Assembly (NCBI GenBank): GCA_023442525.1
Contig: JAEZZA010000003.1
Span: 1-64,000 of the forward strand
Length of the DNA: 64,000 nt
Direction: 5' to 3'
Source: Bacteroidota bacterium
GTDB lineage: Bacteria > Bacteroidota > Bacteroidia > Bacteroidales > UBA10428
Made by a program: the position numbers and the translations under genes. Shown piece by piece: positions 54,277-62,974 of the stretch. The notes beneath the pieces are model-generated. The model searched no databases. It was not told the origin of the DNA and saw only the letters and a list, made by a program, of their open reading frames with translations. The stretch's first letter is position 1. Each line of letters starts with the position of its first letter.

Positions 54277-54828
54277 TTAGGGATTATCCAGATATTCTTT
54301 TGTAGTAATGACTGCAGCATAGGTATTATTTAAGGCTGCCAGAAAACTTTTCTGAACCTCTGCGGATTTTACTACCTGTCCATTTATTTCCAGATCTCTG
54401 GTAGCACAGGCATCTCCAATCAACACGATATTAAATCCATAGTCCTTTGCTGCTCTTACAGTAGCATCAATACACATGTGGGTCATCATTCCACAAATTA
54501 CCAGGTTGGTTATGTTGTTACTCTTCAGATATTCGAGCAGTTCCGTTTCTTTAAAACTATTTGGATAGTGTTTAATTATTACTTTCTCATGATCTAAAGG
54601 ACTGACATTTTTGTGGATTTCAGCTCCCGAGGTATTAGGCAGAAAAAAAGTGGCTTTGAAGCTTAAAGCAATATGCTGAACATGAATAACCGGCAAATTA
54701 CTTTCCCGGAATTTATCTAAAACAGCTCGTGCATTTTCACTTGCCTTATCAGAATCCACTAATTCCATTTTGCCATTGGCGAAATAATCATTCTGAATAT
54801 CTATAAGTAGTATAGCAGTTGTTGTCAT
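54277..54828 (-). CDS. Isochorismatase-family cysteine hydrolase
   Basis: A 183-residue hydrolase with the family triad: Asp10 in LLIDIQNDYF, Lys in VIIKHYPNSF and Cys in GMMTHMCIDATVRAAKDYGF. The cis-peptide GMMT is typical. It acts on an unknown amide or N-carbamoyl compound (nicotinamidase-like). Cytosolic. Accessory context. Confidence 0.9.
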   Translation of the reverse strand: MTTTAILLIDIQNDYFANGKMELVDSDKASENARAVLDKFRESNLPVIHVQHIALSFKATFFLPNTSGAEIHKNVSPLDHEKVIIKHYPNSFKETELLEYLKSNNITNLVICGMMTHMCIDATVRAAKDYGFNIVLIGDACATRDLEINGQVVKSAEVQKSFLAALNNTYAAVITTKEYLDNP

Positions 54829-54906
54829 TCTCCTTTAATTGACTTTGTTGTGAAAATCCGAAACCTATAGCCAGATACCAAATTGTCAATGCAAAAATTA
54901 AATATT

Positions 54907-55374
54907 TCATATCAATTCCTGTATTTCATCGAGGTGTAAATAAAAGTGTCTCAAAAAGTCTGTAATCATGTCATTAAGTGCAATATTGCCATCTGAACCT
55001 GAAATCCACTCATTGTTTAAACAAGCATGATTAACATTTCTTATAACATGCACCAGGTGGATATGAGAGTATTTCCAGTGTTGAATCAGGTTTCCCCAAT
55101 CCTCATCCTGGAAATTCTGAATGGCAATCCAGCGGTCGTTGTTACCATTGGTAGCGTAATTGGGGAAATTAAAAGGACTTTCCTGATATTGTAAATGAAC
55201 AATCCTGTGAGTATTATTTGATGCGGAATCCACCATGTGTCCCAGTATCTGCTTGATAGTCCTGTTTTGTTTATTCCTTTTCCCTGTTATAGTATCATCA
55301 GATAAGCTGAGTAGTTTAGGTTCCCAGGTATCCAATCCCTTTAGGATACCATTGATAATCTCTGAAAAATCCAT
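54907..55374 (-). CDS. DinB-like four-helix bundle protein
   Basis: A 155-residue protein of the DinB_2/YfiT type. Metal-binding histidines are likely in ILGHMVDSASNN and DFLRHFYLHLDEI. Typical roles are thiol-dependent S-transferase-like or unknown. It is alone on its strand, upstream of the cysteine hydrolase gene by 78 bases. Confidence 0.85.
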   Translation of the reverse strand: MDFSEIINGILKGLDTWEPKLLSLSDDTITGKRNKQNRTIKQILGHMVDSASNNTHRIVHLQYQESPFNFPNYATNGNNDRWIAIQNFQDEDWGNLIQHWKYSHIHLVHVIRNVNHACLNNEWISGSDGNIALNDMITDFLRHFYLHLDEIQELI

Positions 55375-55429
55375 ATATCTAATACTTTTTGTAAAAATAC
55401 CAAATTCAATTTTGAATTATCCTGTCAAT

Positions 55430-55478
55430 AGTCGGACACCTTTGTAAAGCCCGTCATGAGAAAGGCTGTCCGGCGGTT
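55430..55478. repeat. Dispersed hairpin repeat, family 2, fourth copy
   Basis: It begins AGTCGGACACCTTTGTAAAG and ends AAAGGCTGTCCGGCGGTTA, the same arms as the copies at 48609-48795, with a different centre. It lies between the DinB-like gene and the Lnt-like gene. Confidence 0.75.
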
Positions 55479-55504
55479 AATGCAAAATCAATAAATGCAT
55501 GAAT

Positions 55505-55528
55505 GACTGCTTGACTGCTTGACTGCAC
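55505..55528. repeat. Three tandem 8-bp repeats (GACTGCTT)
   Basis: GACTGCTT, GACTGCTT, GACTGCAC, followed by GACT. A short tandem array just after the Lnt-like gene's stop codon. Confidence 0.6.
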
Positions 55529-55541
55529 GACTCCATGTCTG

Positions 55542-56987
55542 CTAATCTCCGATGCGGATTGATCTTTTCTTTAGAATGACCTTCATAATAAACAGAACAA
55601 AAGCAATAGCACAGGCGATACCCAACCATTCCTTGTCTGATTTGGAATATGGAGTTTCAATTCTGTTTGAATTTATGAAACCGTAAAGCTCAGTGGCTTT
55701 CCCTTCTTCACTGTTCGCTTCTGCCGTGATCCTGGCATATGCATCACTTATGGTAAGTCTTCCTGTTCTGGCAGCCCTGACTTCGGAAAATCCATTTTCA
55801 ACACCTCGTAAAATGGCCATTCTTGAATGAAGCCAACCGTCAACACTGAAATCCCATGCGGGAATGCAGAGAAAAGTTACGCCTTTTCTTCCATATTGCC
55901 TGATATAACCTGGGTAGTCCAAATCTTTGCAGATGGCAACACCACCCTGGAATCCATTTAAGGGAAATATGGCTATTTCATTACCTTTAGCAAACTGGCT
56001 TTCCAGTCCCTTTACCGGGTGAGCTTTATTATAATCGCAGATAATTTTTCCGGTTTCATCAATAACCCAGGTAGAATTCTTTGCCTGATCGGCAATATAA
56101 TTGGTATAGCCTGCGACGATTGTAATTCCGTTGTCCTTTGCTGTTGTGCACAGGATGGATTTAATAGTTGACTCTGTCTCTTTATTGACGTTGATAGCCC
56201 GTTCAGGAAATACAACCAATTTTGCGCCTTTCTTAGCCATATCATTTATAACGGATGCGTAATTTTCGGCGTTACGGATTTCGAATGAATTATCGGCCGG
56301 TTCAAATTTGTGCTGATCTTCATCCAACACAACCAGGGCTACAGGAATCATATCCCCTTCATGGTCTTTGCCTAACCGCAGAACTCCAAAAGTAAAAACG
56401 AGAACTATGATCAGGCAGCCTGTTATAACAAGAGGCAACAATTCGGCTATGTTCTGTCTGAAATATACAGCCATCGATAAAAAAGAAGCTATAAAAGCGA
56501 CGATGAAGGTAATGCCCAATATACCTGTTAACGACGCAATTTGGATAAGTGCAGGCAGTTGGCACTGTGAATATGCGATACTGGCTGCTGAACCATCGTA
56601 AGAGAAAGAAATCAATAACCACTCATAGGTAGTGAAGATGACAGGAAAGGCAAAGACTGCATACCAGGCTTTTATTTTCAATAGGGCATGACGAGAAAAT
56701 AATACCGCCAGTGTAAATGCCAATGAAAGTAAAGTCACCACAATCACAGCCGGAACTTGGGGCATCAGCGTGCACAAATAGCTGAGCCAGCCTAGCCTAC
56801 CCAGGAAGGAAGCTATAAAGGAAACAATAAATACCTGGCCAATCTTTAAATAAAAGGATAGCAATAGAATCGGCACAGGTGCCAGCCATTGCAGAACGCT
56901 GTATTGTCCTTTTATCCCGTCCGAGAAATAAAATAACAATGCTGAACTTAAAATACAGGCAATTATTGTAATTATTTTCTTCATCAT
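55542..56987 (-). CDS. Apolipoprotein N-acyltransferase-like membrane nitrilase
   Basis: A 481-residue protein with six or seven N-terminal helices (ILSSALLFYFSDG ... VFTFGVL, up to about 205), then a nitrilase domain with Glu in VVFPERAI, Lys in YNKAHPVKG and Cys in GVAICKDLDYP, and a final helix (LGIACAIAFVLFIMKVIL). This is the Lnt architecture. Sequence is divergent (no long CYE motif), so it may be a paralogue acting on another amine. It stands alone, 128 bases from the next gene. Confidence 0.82.
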   Translation of the reverse strand: MMKKIITIIACILSSALLFYFSDGIKGQYSVLQWLAPVPILLLSFYLKIGQVFIVSFIASFLGRLGWLSYLCTLMPQVPAVIVVTLLSLAFTLAVLFSRHALLKIKAWYAVFAFPVIFTTYEWLLISFSYDGSAASIAYSQCQLPALIQIASLTGILGITFIVAFIASFLSMAVYFRQNIAELLPLVITGCLIIVLVFTFGVLRLGKDHEGDMIPVALVVLDEDQHKFEPADNSFEIRNAENYASVINDMAKKGAKLVVFPERAINVNKETESTIKSILCTTAKDNGITIVAGYTNYIADQAKNSTWVIDETGKIICDYNKAHPVKGLESQFAKGNEIAIFPLNGFQGGVAICKDLDYPGYIRQYGRKGVTFLCIPAWDFSVDGWLHSRMAILRGVENGFSEVRAARTGRLTISDAYARITAEANSEEGKATELYGFINSNRIETPYSKSDKEWLGIACAIAFVLFIMKVILKKRSIRIGD

Positions 56988-57114
56988 ACTTTGTTTTATC
57001 TCACCAGGTGTAAATATAGATACTTCTCTCCCTCACTCCCTCACCCTCATTCCTGTGTCTGATAATATCCAGTATCCAATATCCAGCATGAAACCCTGAA
57101 ACTCTGAAACCCTG

Positions 57115-57582
57115 TCAGTTGTTCTTTAATTTACCTACCGGGTATTTCTCCAACAGTGATTCAAGTATTTCACATGCACTCCCGACAAGGTCAGGACAAA
57201 TCTTTTTAAAGATCCCATTTTGTCGTGCGTATTCCAGCCCTTCCGTTGTATTTATTTCGGTGTTTAACAGCCGATTGCAAATCAATGATCCATTCTGTTT
57301 TTCAAAAGTTTCCATGAATTCCCTTGTAATCATATAGGTCATTTCTTTTGATATATCCATTGTCAAATCACTGTATCCATAATGCAGACCGATTACCATC
57401 AAAGCTCCACTTACTGCCCCGCATGTTTCTCCTCTGTAAGACATACCTGCCCCGAATCCGGAAGCAAGTTTTAACGACAAACCATTTTCTTTAAAATGAT
57501 CCTTTCCATGTGTAAAAAGAACAGATTGCGCACAGTTAAACCCTTTTTCAAATAATTCTTTTGCCTCTTTTGATTTACTCAT
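57115..57582 (-). CDS. C_GCAxxG_C_C family redox protein
   Basis: A 155-residue protein that matches the family name literally: GFNCAQSVLF, GETCGAVSGALM and two later cysteines (ICNRLL, ICPDLVGSACE). Probably a redox-active or metal-binding protein in the cytosol; the function is not established for the family. Confidence 0.9.
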   Translation of the reverse strand: MSKSKEAKELFEKGFNCAQSVLFTHGKDHFKENGLSLKLASGFGAGMSYRGETCGAVSGALMVIGLHYGYSDLTMDISKEMTYMITREFMETFEKQNGSLICNRLLNTEINTTEGLEYARQNGIFKKICPDLVGSACEILESLLEKYPVGKLKNN

Positions 57583-57619
57583 TGTTTTGAAGTTTTATTG
57601 GAATACTCCTTGTCGCATA

Positions 57620-57695
57620 CCTGACAGGAGTAATACCTGTCAGGAAGCGCCTCCGATCCTCCTGAGAGGACTCATTTGTACCTGTCAGGTGTTGA
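57620..57695. repeat. Dispersed double-hairpin repeat, family 1, full copy
   Basis: CCTGACAGG (57620-57628)/CCTGTCAGG (57636-57644), linker AAGCGCCTCCGATCCT, then CCTGAGAGG (57661-57669) and CCTGTCAGG (57681-57689) with one mismatch in the second hairpin. Nearly the same order and linkers as at 42765-42840. Confidence 0.75.
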
Positions 57696-57727
57696 GTCTC
57701 TACCATTGCTATAAGATCTCAGATCAC

Positions 57728-58417
57728 CTAATATATAAATGGAACTAACATTTTTGTCGTTTTGGCATATTCGTTATAATCATTACCATACTTTTCTTTT
57801 AGGTATCTGTCGAGTTTAGGTGCGTTGTAAAAAGCAAAAAAACAGAATAAGAAAACAGGAATTGTTATGGACCAGATATTTTTTGTTATTAATGAATAAC
57901 CAATAACCCATAAAATATCGCCAAAATAATTGATATGCCGTGAATATTTAAAAAAGCCCTTTGTATACAATCTTCCTTTGTTTTCAGGTTTCATTTTCCA
58001 TTGATTCCTTAGTATTTCTCCAACGCTATTAAGAACACAACCTAAAATAAAAATTGCAATAGCAAACAAATCAAGTACATCGAGTGACTGAGAAAACGGC
58101 AATACAAACAATGAAAATCCTATGAAATAAAGAGCAAATGCTAATGTAATACTCAAACTTTCTTCCCATGGCATTTTTCTCTTTAATATAAAAATCATCA
58201 TGTAAGATAGACGAATGAAAATAATAATATGGAATATGAAGATTATTATCCTTCGGTCAACATTTCCATTAGAATTCTCTATAACTAAATGATTTTCTAT
58301 CCAATCTCCTCCACTTTGAAATAAAATCCAATAAGATAACCACAGTAATATCACCTCAATAAAGTGGATCATTATTTTCTGTGGAATACTTTTGTCCTTC
58401 TGTCTGTACAGGTCCAT
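57728..58417 (-). CDS. DUF1295/ICMT-like membrane methyltransferase or reductase
   Basis: A 229-residue protein with about six helices and the C-terminal GRLYTKGFFKYSRHINYFGD, then ILW, and YNAPKLDRYLKEKYGNDYNE, which mark the isoprenylcysteine methyltransferase/steroid 5-alpha-reductase superfamily. Substrate unknown. It is AT-rich by eye like its neighbours. Confidence 0.82.
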   Translation of the reverse strand: MDLYRQKDKSIPQKIMIHFIEVILLWLSYWILFQSGGDWIENHLVIENSNGNVDRRIIIFIFHIIIFIRLSYMMIFILKRKMPWEESLSITLAFALYFIGFSLFVLPFSQSLDVLDLFAIAIFILGCVLNSVGEILRNQWKMKPENKGRLYTKGFFKYSRHINYFGDILWVIGYSLITKNIWSITIPVFLFCFFAFYNAPKLDRYLKEKYGNDYNEYAKTTKMLVPFIY

Positions 58418-58463
58418 ATTATTTCTTGGTATATTTATATGTGTACTGTTATTTTCCTACTCC

Positions 58464-59315
58464 TTACTCCCTACTCCCTATTGCCTGTTTAACTTTTTTT
58501 ATTTTATAGTATGGGATCATTGTAGTTGGCTCAAAACCCAGTTTAATTGCTAAATTATATGATGCTATATTTTCATATCTGCAAGACCATACTGGTATTA
58601 GATTATTGTCTATACAATAATCTATTAATCTTGAACAAGTTAATTCAGCTAATCCTAAACCCCGATATTTTTCTATTGTCTCAATCCCAATTTCTAATTT
58701 ATCTTCATGAACGTAAGCAGAATAAGCAGTCGAAGCAATCTCTCCGTTGTGTAACATGGTAAATCCTTTTCCTTGTTGCAAAAAATCCTCTGACGAATCC
58801 CAAAATTTCATCGGAATAACTGAACCTGGCATCAGATCAAAATGAACTTGTGTTGTTTCAACGATCAAATCAAATTCAGAAATAACTTTCTTCTTTAAAC
58901 GCTGATATTTTTCTTTATTGAAATTAAAATTTACCCTTGTATTTAGTTCTATTAATCCATTTGAGAAATTATTCTCAGAGTGTTTAATTATCATATCGCC
59001 AAACAAGTTATTCATTACTTCATCCCATCCTTCCGGATATGTTTGCAACCATTCGTAAGTGATCTCACCCACAGTTTGACTTGAAATGTTGGATTTAAAT
59101 TGATTATTAAAATCAACATTTGAATAATTCCCAAATAAAAGAGACATCCCATAAGGATGAATCACATAAATCGTTTTGGGATTATCAATGTCATCAACAA
59201 AAATCTCACCAGTTACATGCTTTTCAATTACTGAACGAGCAAATAAATTATTTATTTGAACTTCATGAATCAGTTCCTTCAACTTTGCGAATCTATCTCC
59301 CGGAAGTAAAATCAT
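58464..59315 (-). CDS. GNAT-family N-acetyltransferase (zwittermicin-resistance-like, PF12746)
   Basis: A 283-residue protein; the acetyl-CoA motif EKYRGLGLAELTCSRLIDYC is in the C-terminal half, and VWSCRYENIASYNLAIKLGF closes the domain. The N-terminal half matches the GNAT_acetyltran type rather than a second GNAT domain. AT-rich compared with the flanking core genes. It could modify an antibiotic or metabolite amine. Confidence 0.85.
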   Translation of the reverse strand: MILLPGDRFAKLKELIHEVQINNLFARSVIEKHVTGEIFVDDIDNPKTIYVIHPYGMSLLFGNYSNVDFNNQFKSNISSQTVGEITYEWLQTYPEGWDEVMNNLFGDMIIKHSENNFSNGLIELNTRVNFNFNKEKYQRLKKKVISEFDLIVETTQVHFDLMPGSVIPMKFWDSSEDFLQQGKGFTMLHNGEIASTAYSAYVHEDKLEIGIETIEKYRGLGLAELTCSRLIDYCIDNNLIPVWSCRYENIASYNLAIKLGFEPTTMIPYYKIKKVKQAIGSRE

Positions 59316-59334
59316 ATTTCTATATTTTTGAGTC

Positions 59335-59607
59335 TTAATAAATTGATTGCACTTTATGTATATAGTATGTCATGTAACGACTACGCTTAGTTGTTCCTGC
59401 CAGCGATGCAAGATGCCCGCCCGAAGAAAAGCCCGTAATGCCAATGAGAGATACATCAATATTGTACTTATCTGCATTTGCTCTTACAAACCGTATAGCA
59501 GCCTTAACATCTTTGATTTGAGCCGGATAAGCAGCGTCGGTACTTGCCCGGTGATTGATTGCTATCACACCAAAACCGCTTTCGTGCATGGCGCTCCCAG
59601 ATATCAT
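59335..59607 (-). pseudogene. Alpha/beta hydrolase (BD-FAE type) fragment
   Basis: The 90-residue frame contains GFGVIAINHRAS, VKAAIRFVRANADKYNIDV and the nucleophile elbow GFSSGGHLASLAGTT of carbohydrate-esterase-like alpha/beta hydrolases. The N-terminal oxyanion strand and everything after the elbow (Asp, His of the triad) are missing, and the frame ends in unrelated residues. A remnant. Confidence 0.8.
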
Positions 59608-59656
59608 AGTTTTCTTAAATTGATTTGTTAGTTACCTTTGTTTCCTTTAAAGTCAT

Positions 59657-61525
59657 ATGAACGTTTACCTTCAGGTTGAAAATGCAAGTAAGAGTTTTGG
59701 CAATATTAACCTTTTTTCAAACATTAATTTCTGCATCAATGAGGGTGAAAAGGTTGCCCTTATAGCTAAAAACGGCTCGGGAAAAACTTCACTTCTTAAT
59801 ATTCTGGCGGGCCGGGATAGTTTCGATACCGGAAATTACTATCTGAATAAAGACATCAAAATTAGCTATTTGCTTCAGGATCCGCAATTTAATCCTGAAC
59901 TTTCAGTTTTTGAGACCATTTATTCTTCACCCGGAGAATTGATGCAGGCGGTTCGTAATTATGAACAGGCCCTGCACGACAACGACCCTGTTAAACTTGT
60001 GACTGCCAATGCCCGGATGGATTTTAATAACGCCTGGAATCTGGATGCCAGAATAAGGCAAATTTTGAGTGTACTTAATCTGAATGATGAAAATCAAAAG
60101 GTTGCAGACTTGTCCGGTGGCCAGGCCAAACGTCTTGCTCTGACTGTGGCTTTGATTAATGAACCCGATTTTCTCATGCTCGATGAACCAACCAATCATC
60201 TCGATCTGAATATGATTGAATGGCTCGAAGAATATTTGATGAAATCAGGGATGACATTTTTAATGGTTACCCATGATCGGTATTTTCTTGAACGGATATG
60301 CGATGAAATAATTGAAATTGATGAACATATAGCCTATACCTATATTGGAAACTATTCTTCGTTTCTGCAAAAGCGAAATGACCGTATACTCAATAAGGCT
60401 CTTAGTGTGGAGAAAGCGCAGAATATGCTTCGTAAAGAGATGGCATGGATGAGCAGGATGCCGAAAGCCCGAACTACAAAAGCCAGGTACCGGATTGATG
60501 CATTTTATGACTTGCAAAAGCAAGCCGAGTATCGTAGAAATGACAGGCAATTAAAAATTGATGTGAAATCAGAACGCCTGGGAAATAAAGTCCTCGTCCT
60601 GGATAAGGTCTCAAAAAAATTCACTGATAACCCAATACTGGATAACTTCAGTTACAAGTTTGCCAAAGGTGAAAAACTCGGAATAATTGGTCCTAACGGT
60701 TCAGGCAAATCGACATTGCTGAATATTATAACCGGGGCAATTTGCCCTGATTCAGGTAATATTGAACATGGCGAAACAGTAGTTTATGGTTATTACAAAC
60801 AACAGGGACCCACATTTAAAGAGGGTAAAAAGGTCATTGATATTATCCGGGATATTGCCGAAGTGAAAACATTATCTGACGGAAATCAGTTTTCTGCTGT
60901 TCAATTACTTAACAGGTTCCTTTTTACGCCTGAGATGCATCACGTGCAGGTTGAAAAGCTGAGTGGCGGTGAAAAAAGACGTTTATATCTTCTGACTATA
61001 CTCATGCTGAATCCGAATTTTTTAATTCTTGATGAACCTACCAATGATTTCGACATATTTACTCTGAATGTTCTTGAAGAATACCTTAATGAATTCAAGG
61101 GTTGCCTGATAATCGTATCGCATGACAGGTTTTTCATGGATAAGCTGGTAGATCACCTTTTTATTTTTGAAGGAAATGGCGAGATATACGACTTCCCCGG
61201 AAATTATAGCGAGTATCGGTTAATGCAAAAGGAAAGGGAAAACGAAAACCGGCGAAAAATAGAACAACCTGTTACGAAAAAGTCCCCGGTCGAAAAAAAT
61301 AACACTCCTTCTTCTGCTAAGAAACTGAGTTTCAAAGATAAAAAAGAACTAGAGGAGCTTACTATCCAAATTGAAATTCTTGAAAAGGAAAAAATGGAAC
61401 TTGAGGCGCGTTTAAGCAGCGGTCAGTTGACACCCGATGAACTCTTCAGCGAATCAAAACGGATTGGTGAGGTTATGGCAATTATTGATCAAAAAACAAA
61501 CAGGTGGCTTGAGTTGAGTGATTAA
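59657..61525 (+). CDS. uup: ABC-F ATPase (Uup-like)
   Basis: A 622-residue protein with two ATP-binding cassettes and no membrane part. Walker A motifs are AKNGSGKTSLLN and GPNGSGKSTLLN, signatures LSGGQAKRLAL and LSGGEKRRLYL, Walker B LMLDEPTNHLD and LILDEPTNDFD. The C-terminal 80 residues form a charged coiled coil (KKELEELTIQIEILEKEKME), as in Uup. ABC-F proteins act on ribosomes or nucleic acids. Stands alone. Confidence 0.92.
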   Translation: MNVYLQVENASKSFGNINLFSNINFCINEGEKVALIAKNGSGKTSLLNILAGRDSFDTGNYYLNKDIKISYLLQDPQFNPELSVFETIYSSPGELMQAVRNYEQALHDNDPVKLVTANARMDFNNAWNLDARIRQILSVLNLNDENQKVADLSGGQAKRLALTVALINEPDFLMLDEPTNHLDLNMIEWLEEYLMKSGMTFLMVTHDRYFLERICDEIIEIDEHIAYTYIGNYSSFLQKRNDRILNKALSVEKAQNMLRKEMAWMSRMPKARTTKARYRIDAFYDLQKQAEYRRNDRQLKIDVKSERLGNKVLVLDKVSKKFTDNPILDNFSYKFAKGEKLGIIGPNGSGKSTLLNIITGAICPDSGNIEHGETVVYGYYKQQGPTFKEGKKVIDIIRDIAEVKTLSDGNQFSAVQLLNRFLFTPEMHHVQVEKLSGGEKRRLYLLTILMLNPNFLILDEPTNDFDIFTLNVLEEYLNEFKGCLIIVSHDRFFMDKLVDHLFIFEGNGEIYDFPGNYSEYRLMQKERENENRRKIEQPVTKKSPVEKNNTPSSAKKLSFKDKKELEELTIQIEILEKEKMELEARLSSGQLTPDELFSESKRIGEVMAIIDQKTNRWLELSD

Positions 61526-61540
61526 GCAATTCAGGGAATT

Positions 61541-61672
61541 GCTTCTCGTAGTCTCCAGACTGCTACCTGTAACATTTATATTAGTAACATTCGCCCAGTC
61601 GCCCCGTCGCCCCATCGTATCGAGCATTAAGCATCTGGTATCCAGTATCCAGCATCCAGTATCCAGTATCAG
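61541..61672. repeat. Dispersed repeat, family 3, copy B
   Basis: It reads CTCGTAGTCTCCAGACTGCT, TAACATTTATATTAGTAACA, a CCAGTCGCCCCGTCGCCCC stretch and tandem ATCCAG(C/T) heptamers, in the same order and orientation as 52461-52585. A third, partial run of the heptamers is at 57066-57090. Confidence 0.7.
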
Positions 61673-61734
61673 TTTTTATCTGCTCTCTGAGCAACCAATC
61701 CCTGGTTACTATCATAAAATGTTGACTGATCTGC

Positions 61735-62640
61735 TTAAAATCCGGGTAACTTCGACGGGGCCACAAGGTTTTTCTCCCTGGTTTGCATCTCAAGTTTTAG
61801 CTCCTCAATCACAAATTTCTTTACAAATGTTTGAATTTCGGCTGTATTATAGCCCGTAAAAGGTTTGTACGATATCACATGATCAGCTCCCTCTTCAATA
61901 TAAACCCAATTGGGAACCCCCATATCATGCAGTTGTCCCAGAATATATTCGGGACCAAACACCGTAAGCTTGTTCACTCTGCGCTTCGATAGGGGCACGG
62001 TCATGTCGGACGAACCGTGGAAAAACATCATCGGACAGGGCCTGGTGTTCCATTTTAATTCGGTTTCTTCTGAAATGATGGCCCCCGCATAGGCAATATA
62101 TCCAGCAGGCATAAAATCGGCCGGGAATTTCTTCGAATACTTTCCCTGATTGCAGATGTCGTAAATGGCATGAAGCGTTGTGACAGCACCTGCACTCGAC
62201 CCGGAGAGCATCACTTTTTTGGTATCAACTCCCCACTCTTTGGCGTTTCTAAGCACAAAGGCCATGGCATCGGTTAAATCCTGCAATGCAATATCAATGG
62301 CATAGCTCATGGTGTCGGGCATAGTCCCAATCACATTCGAATATCCATAACGGGTTAATGCTTTGCGGTAATCAATCGAAACAACCTGAACACCAATATC
62401 GGTCAAATACCGAAAGTCGCCACCTCTGTTTCCGAAGGCCCAACCTCCGCCGTACATGTAAATCATGGTTGGCCGGTTATCGGACGCGGCAATGGCAGGA
62501 TCGAAAATCCGATCGATGTAGAGAGTATCTTTGCCTTTGACGGCAAACTGATGGGTTTCTTTCACAAGTTGAGAAAATGCCGGTGCACTCAACATCAACA
62601 CAGTAAGAAAAAAGAAGATTTTTAGTTTCATTTTATTCAA
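61735..62640 (-). CDS. Secreted alpha/beta hydrolase (esterase)
   Basis: A 301-residue exported hydrolase; the signal peptide ends PAFSQ. The oxyanion strand YMYGGGWAFG stands for HGGG, the nucleophile is in GSSAGAVTTL, and the later Asp and His are probably in FFHGSSDMTVPL and EGADHVISYK. It resembles carbohydrate acetyl/feruloyl esterases of the BD-FAE group. The gene is alone; it is not the intact copy of the fragment at 59335. Confidence 0.87.
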   Translation of the reverse strand: MNKMKLKIFFFLTVLMLSAPAFSQLVKETHQFAVKGKDTLYIDRIFDPAIAASDNRPTMIYMYGGGWAFGNRGGDFRYLTDIGVQVVSIDYRKALTRYGYSNVIGTMPDTMSYAIDIALQDLTDAMAFVLRNAKEWGVDTKKVMLSGSSAGAVTTLHAIYDICNQGKYSKKFPADFMPAGYIAYAGAIISEETELKWNTRPCPMMFFHGSSDMTVPLSKRRVNKLTVFGPEYILGQLHDMGVPNWVYIEEGADHVISYKPFTGYNTAEIQTFVKKFVIEELKLEMQTREKNLVAPSKLPGF

Positions 62641-62710
62641 AGTTTAGTATATTTTTTGTTGTACGCCGTTTGGTTGGGCGCTTATCCCGAAGGGAATAAC
62701 GGAGCTCATG

Positions 62711-62747
62711 AGTCTCTCGTGAATAATGTCGTATGATCGGTTGTTAG
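62711..62747. repeat. Toxin-zone repeat, copy 1
   Basis: AGTCTCTCGTGAATAATGTC then GTATGATCGGTTGTTAG. It lies just after the mazF remnant's stop codon. Related to the copies at 62927 and 63802. Nearby TTATCCCGAAGGGAATAA (62681-62698) is a small hairpin. Confidence 0.6.
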
Positions 62748-62758
62748 CATTAGTTTGT

Positions 62759-62921
62759 TTAGTCTACAAAGGTTTCCTTAAGAATGGATTTGACTTCTTT
62801 GATTTCTGGCTTAGACAACCGGCCAAGAGACTTTATTATTCTTTGTTTATCAATGGTTCTAATTTGATCAAGTACTATCCACCCATGTTTATTCAATCTC
62901 ATTGTCGACCGAAGTGAGTTT
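62759..62921 (-). pseudogene. mazF/pemK toxin C-terminal remnant with frameshift
   Basis: Minus-strand translation reads NSLRSTMRLNKHGW, then after one extra base (62879-62881) IVLDQIRTIDKQRIIKSLGR and LSKPEIKEVKSILKETFVD, stop. This is the well-conserved C-terminal half of MazF-family mRNA interferases (..VLDQIRTIDK.R..). The N-terminal half is absent. No antitoxin partner is seen. The open frames on the plus strand over it are shadows. Confidence 0.75.
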
Positions 62922-62926
62922 CATAA

Positions 62927-62957
62927 GTCTCTGGCGAATAATGGCGTATGACCGGCC
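62927..62957. repeat. Toxin-zone repeat, copy 2
   Basis: AAGTCTCTGGCGAATAATGG then CGTATGACCGG, followed by CCTGTGGTTAG. Copies 1 and 2 share most of a 30-base core; it lies after the MNT gene's stop codon. Confidence 0.6.
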
Positions 62958-62974
62958 TGTGGTTAGTTGTGTAT

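Noticed and set aside
59335..62640. The esterase fragment and the intact esterase as copies of one gene
   Set aside because: Their nucleophile regions (GFSSGGHLAS against GSSAGAVTTL) and flanks differ, so they are separate families or deep paralogues.
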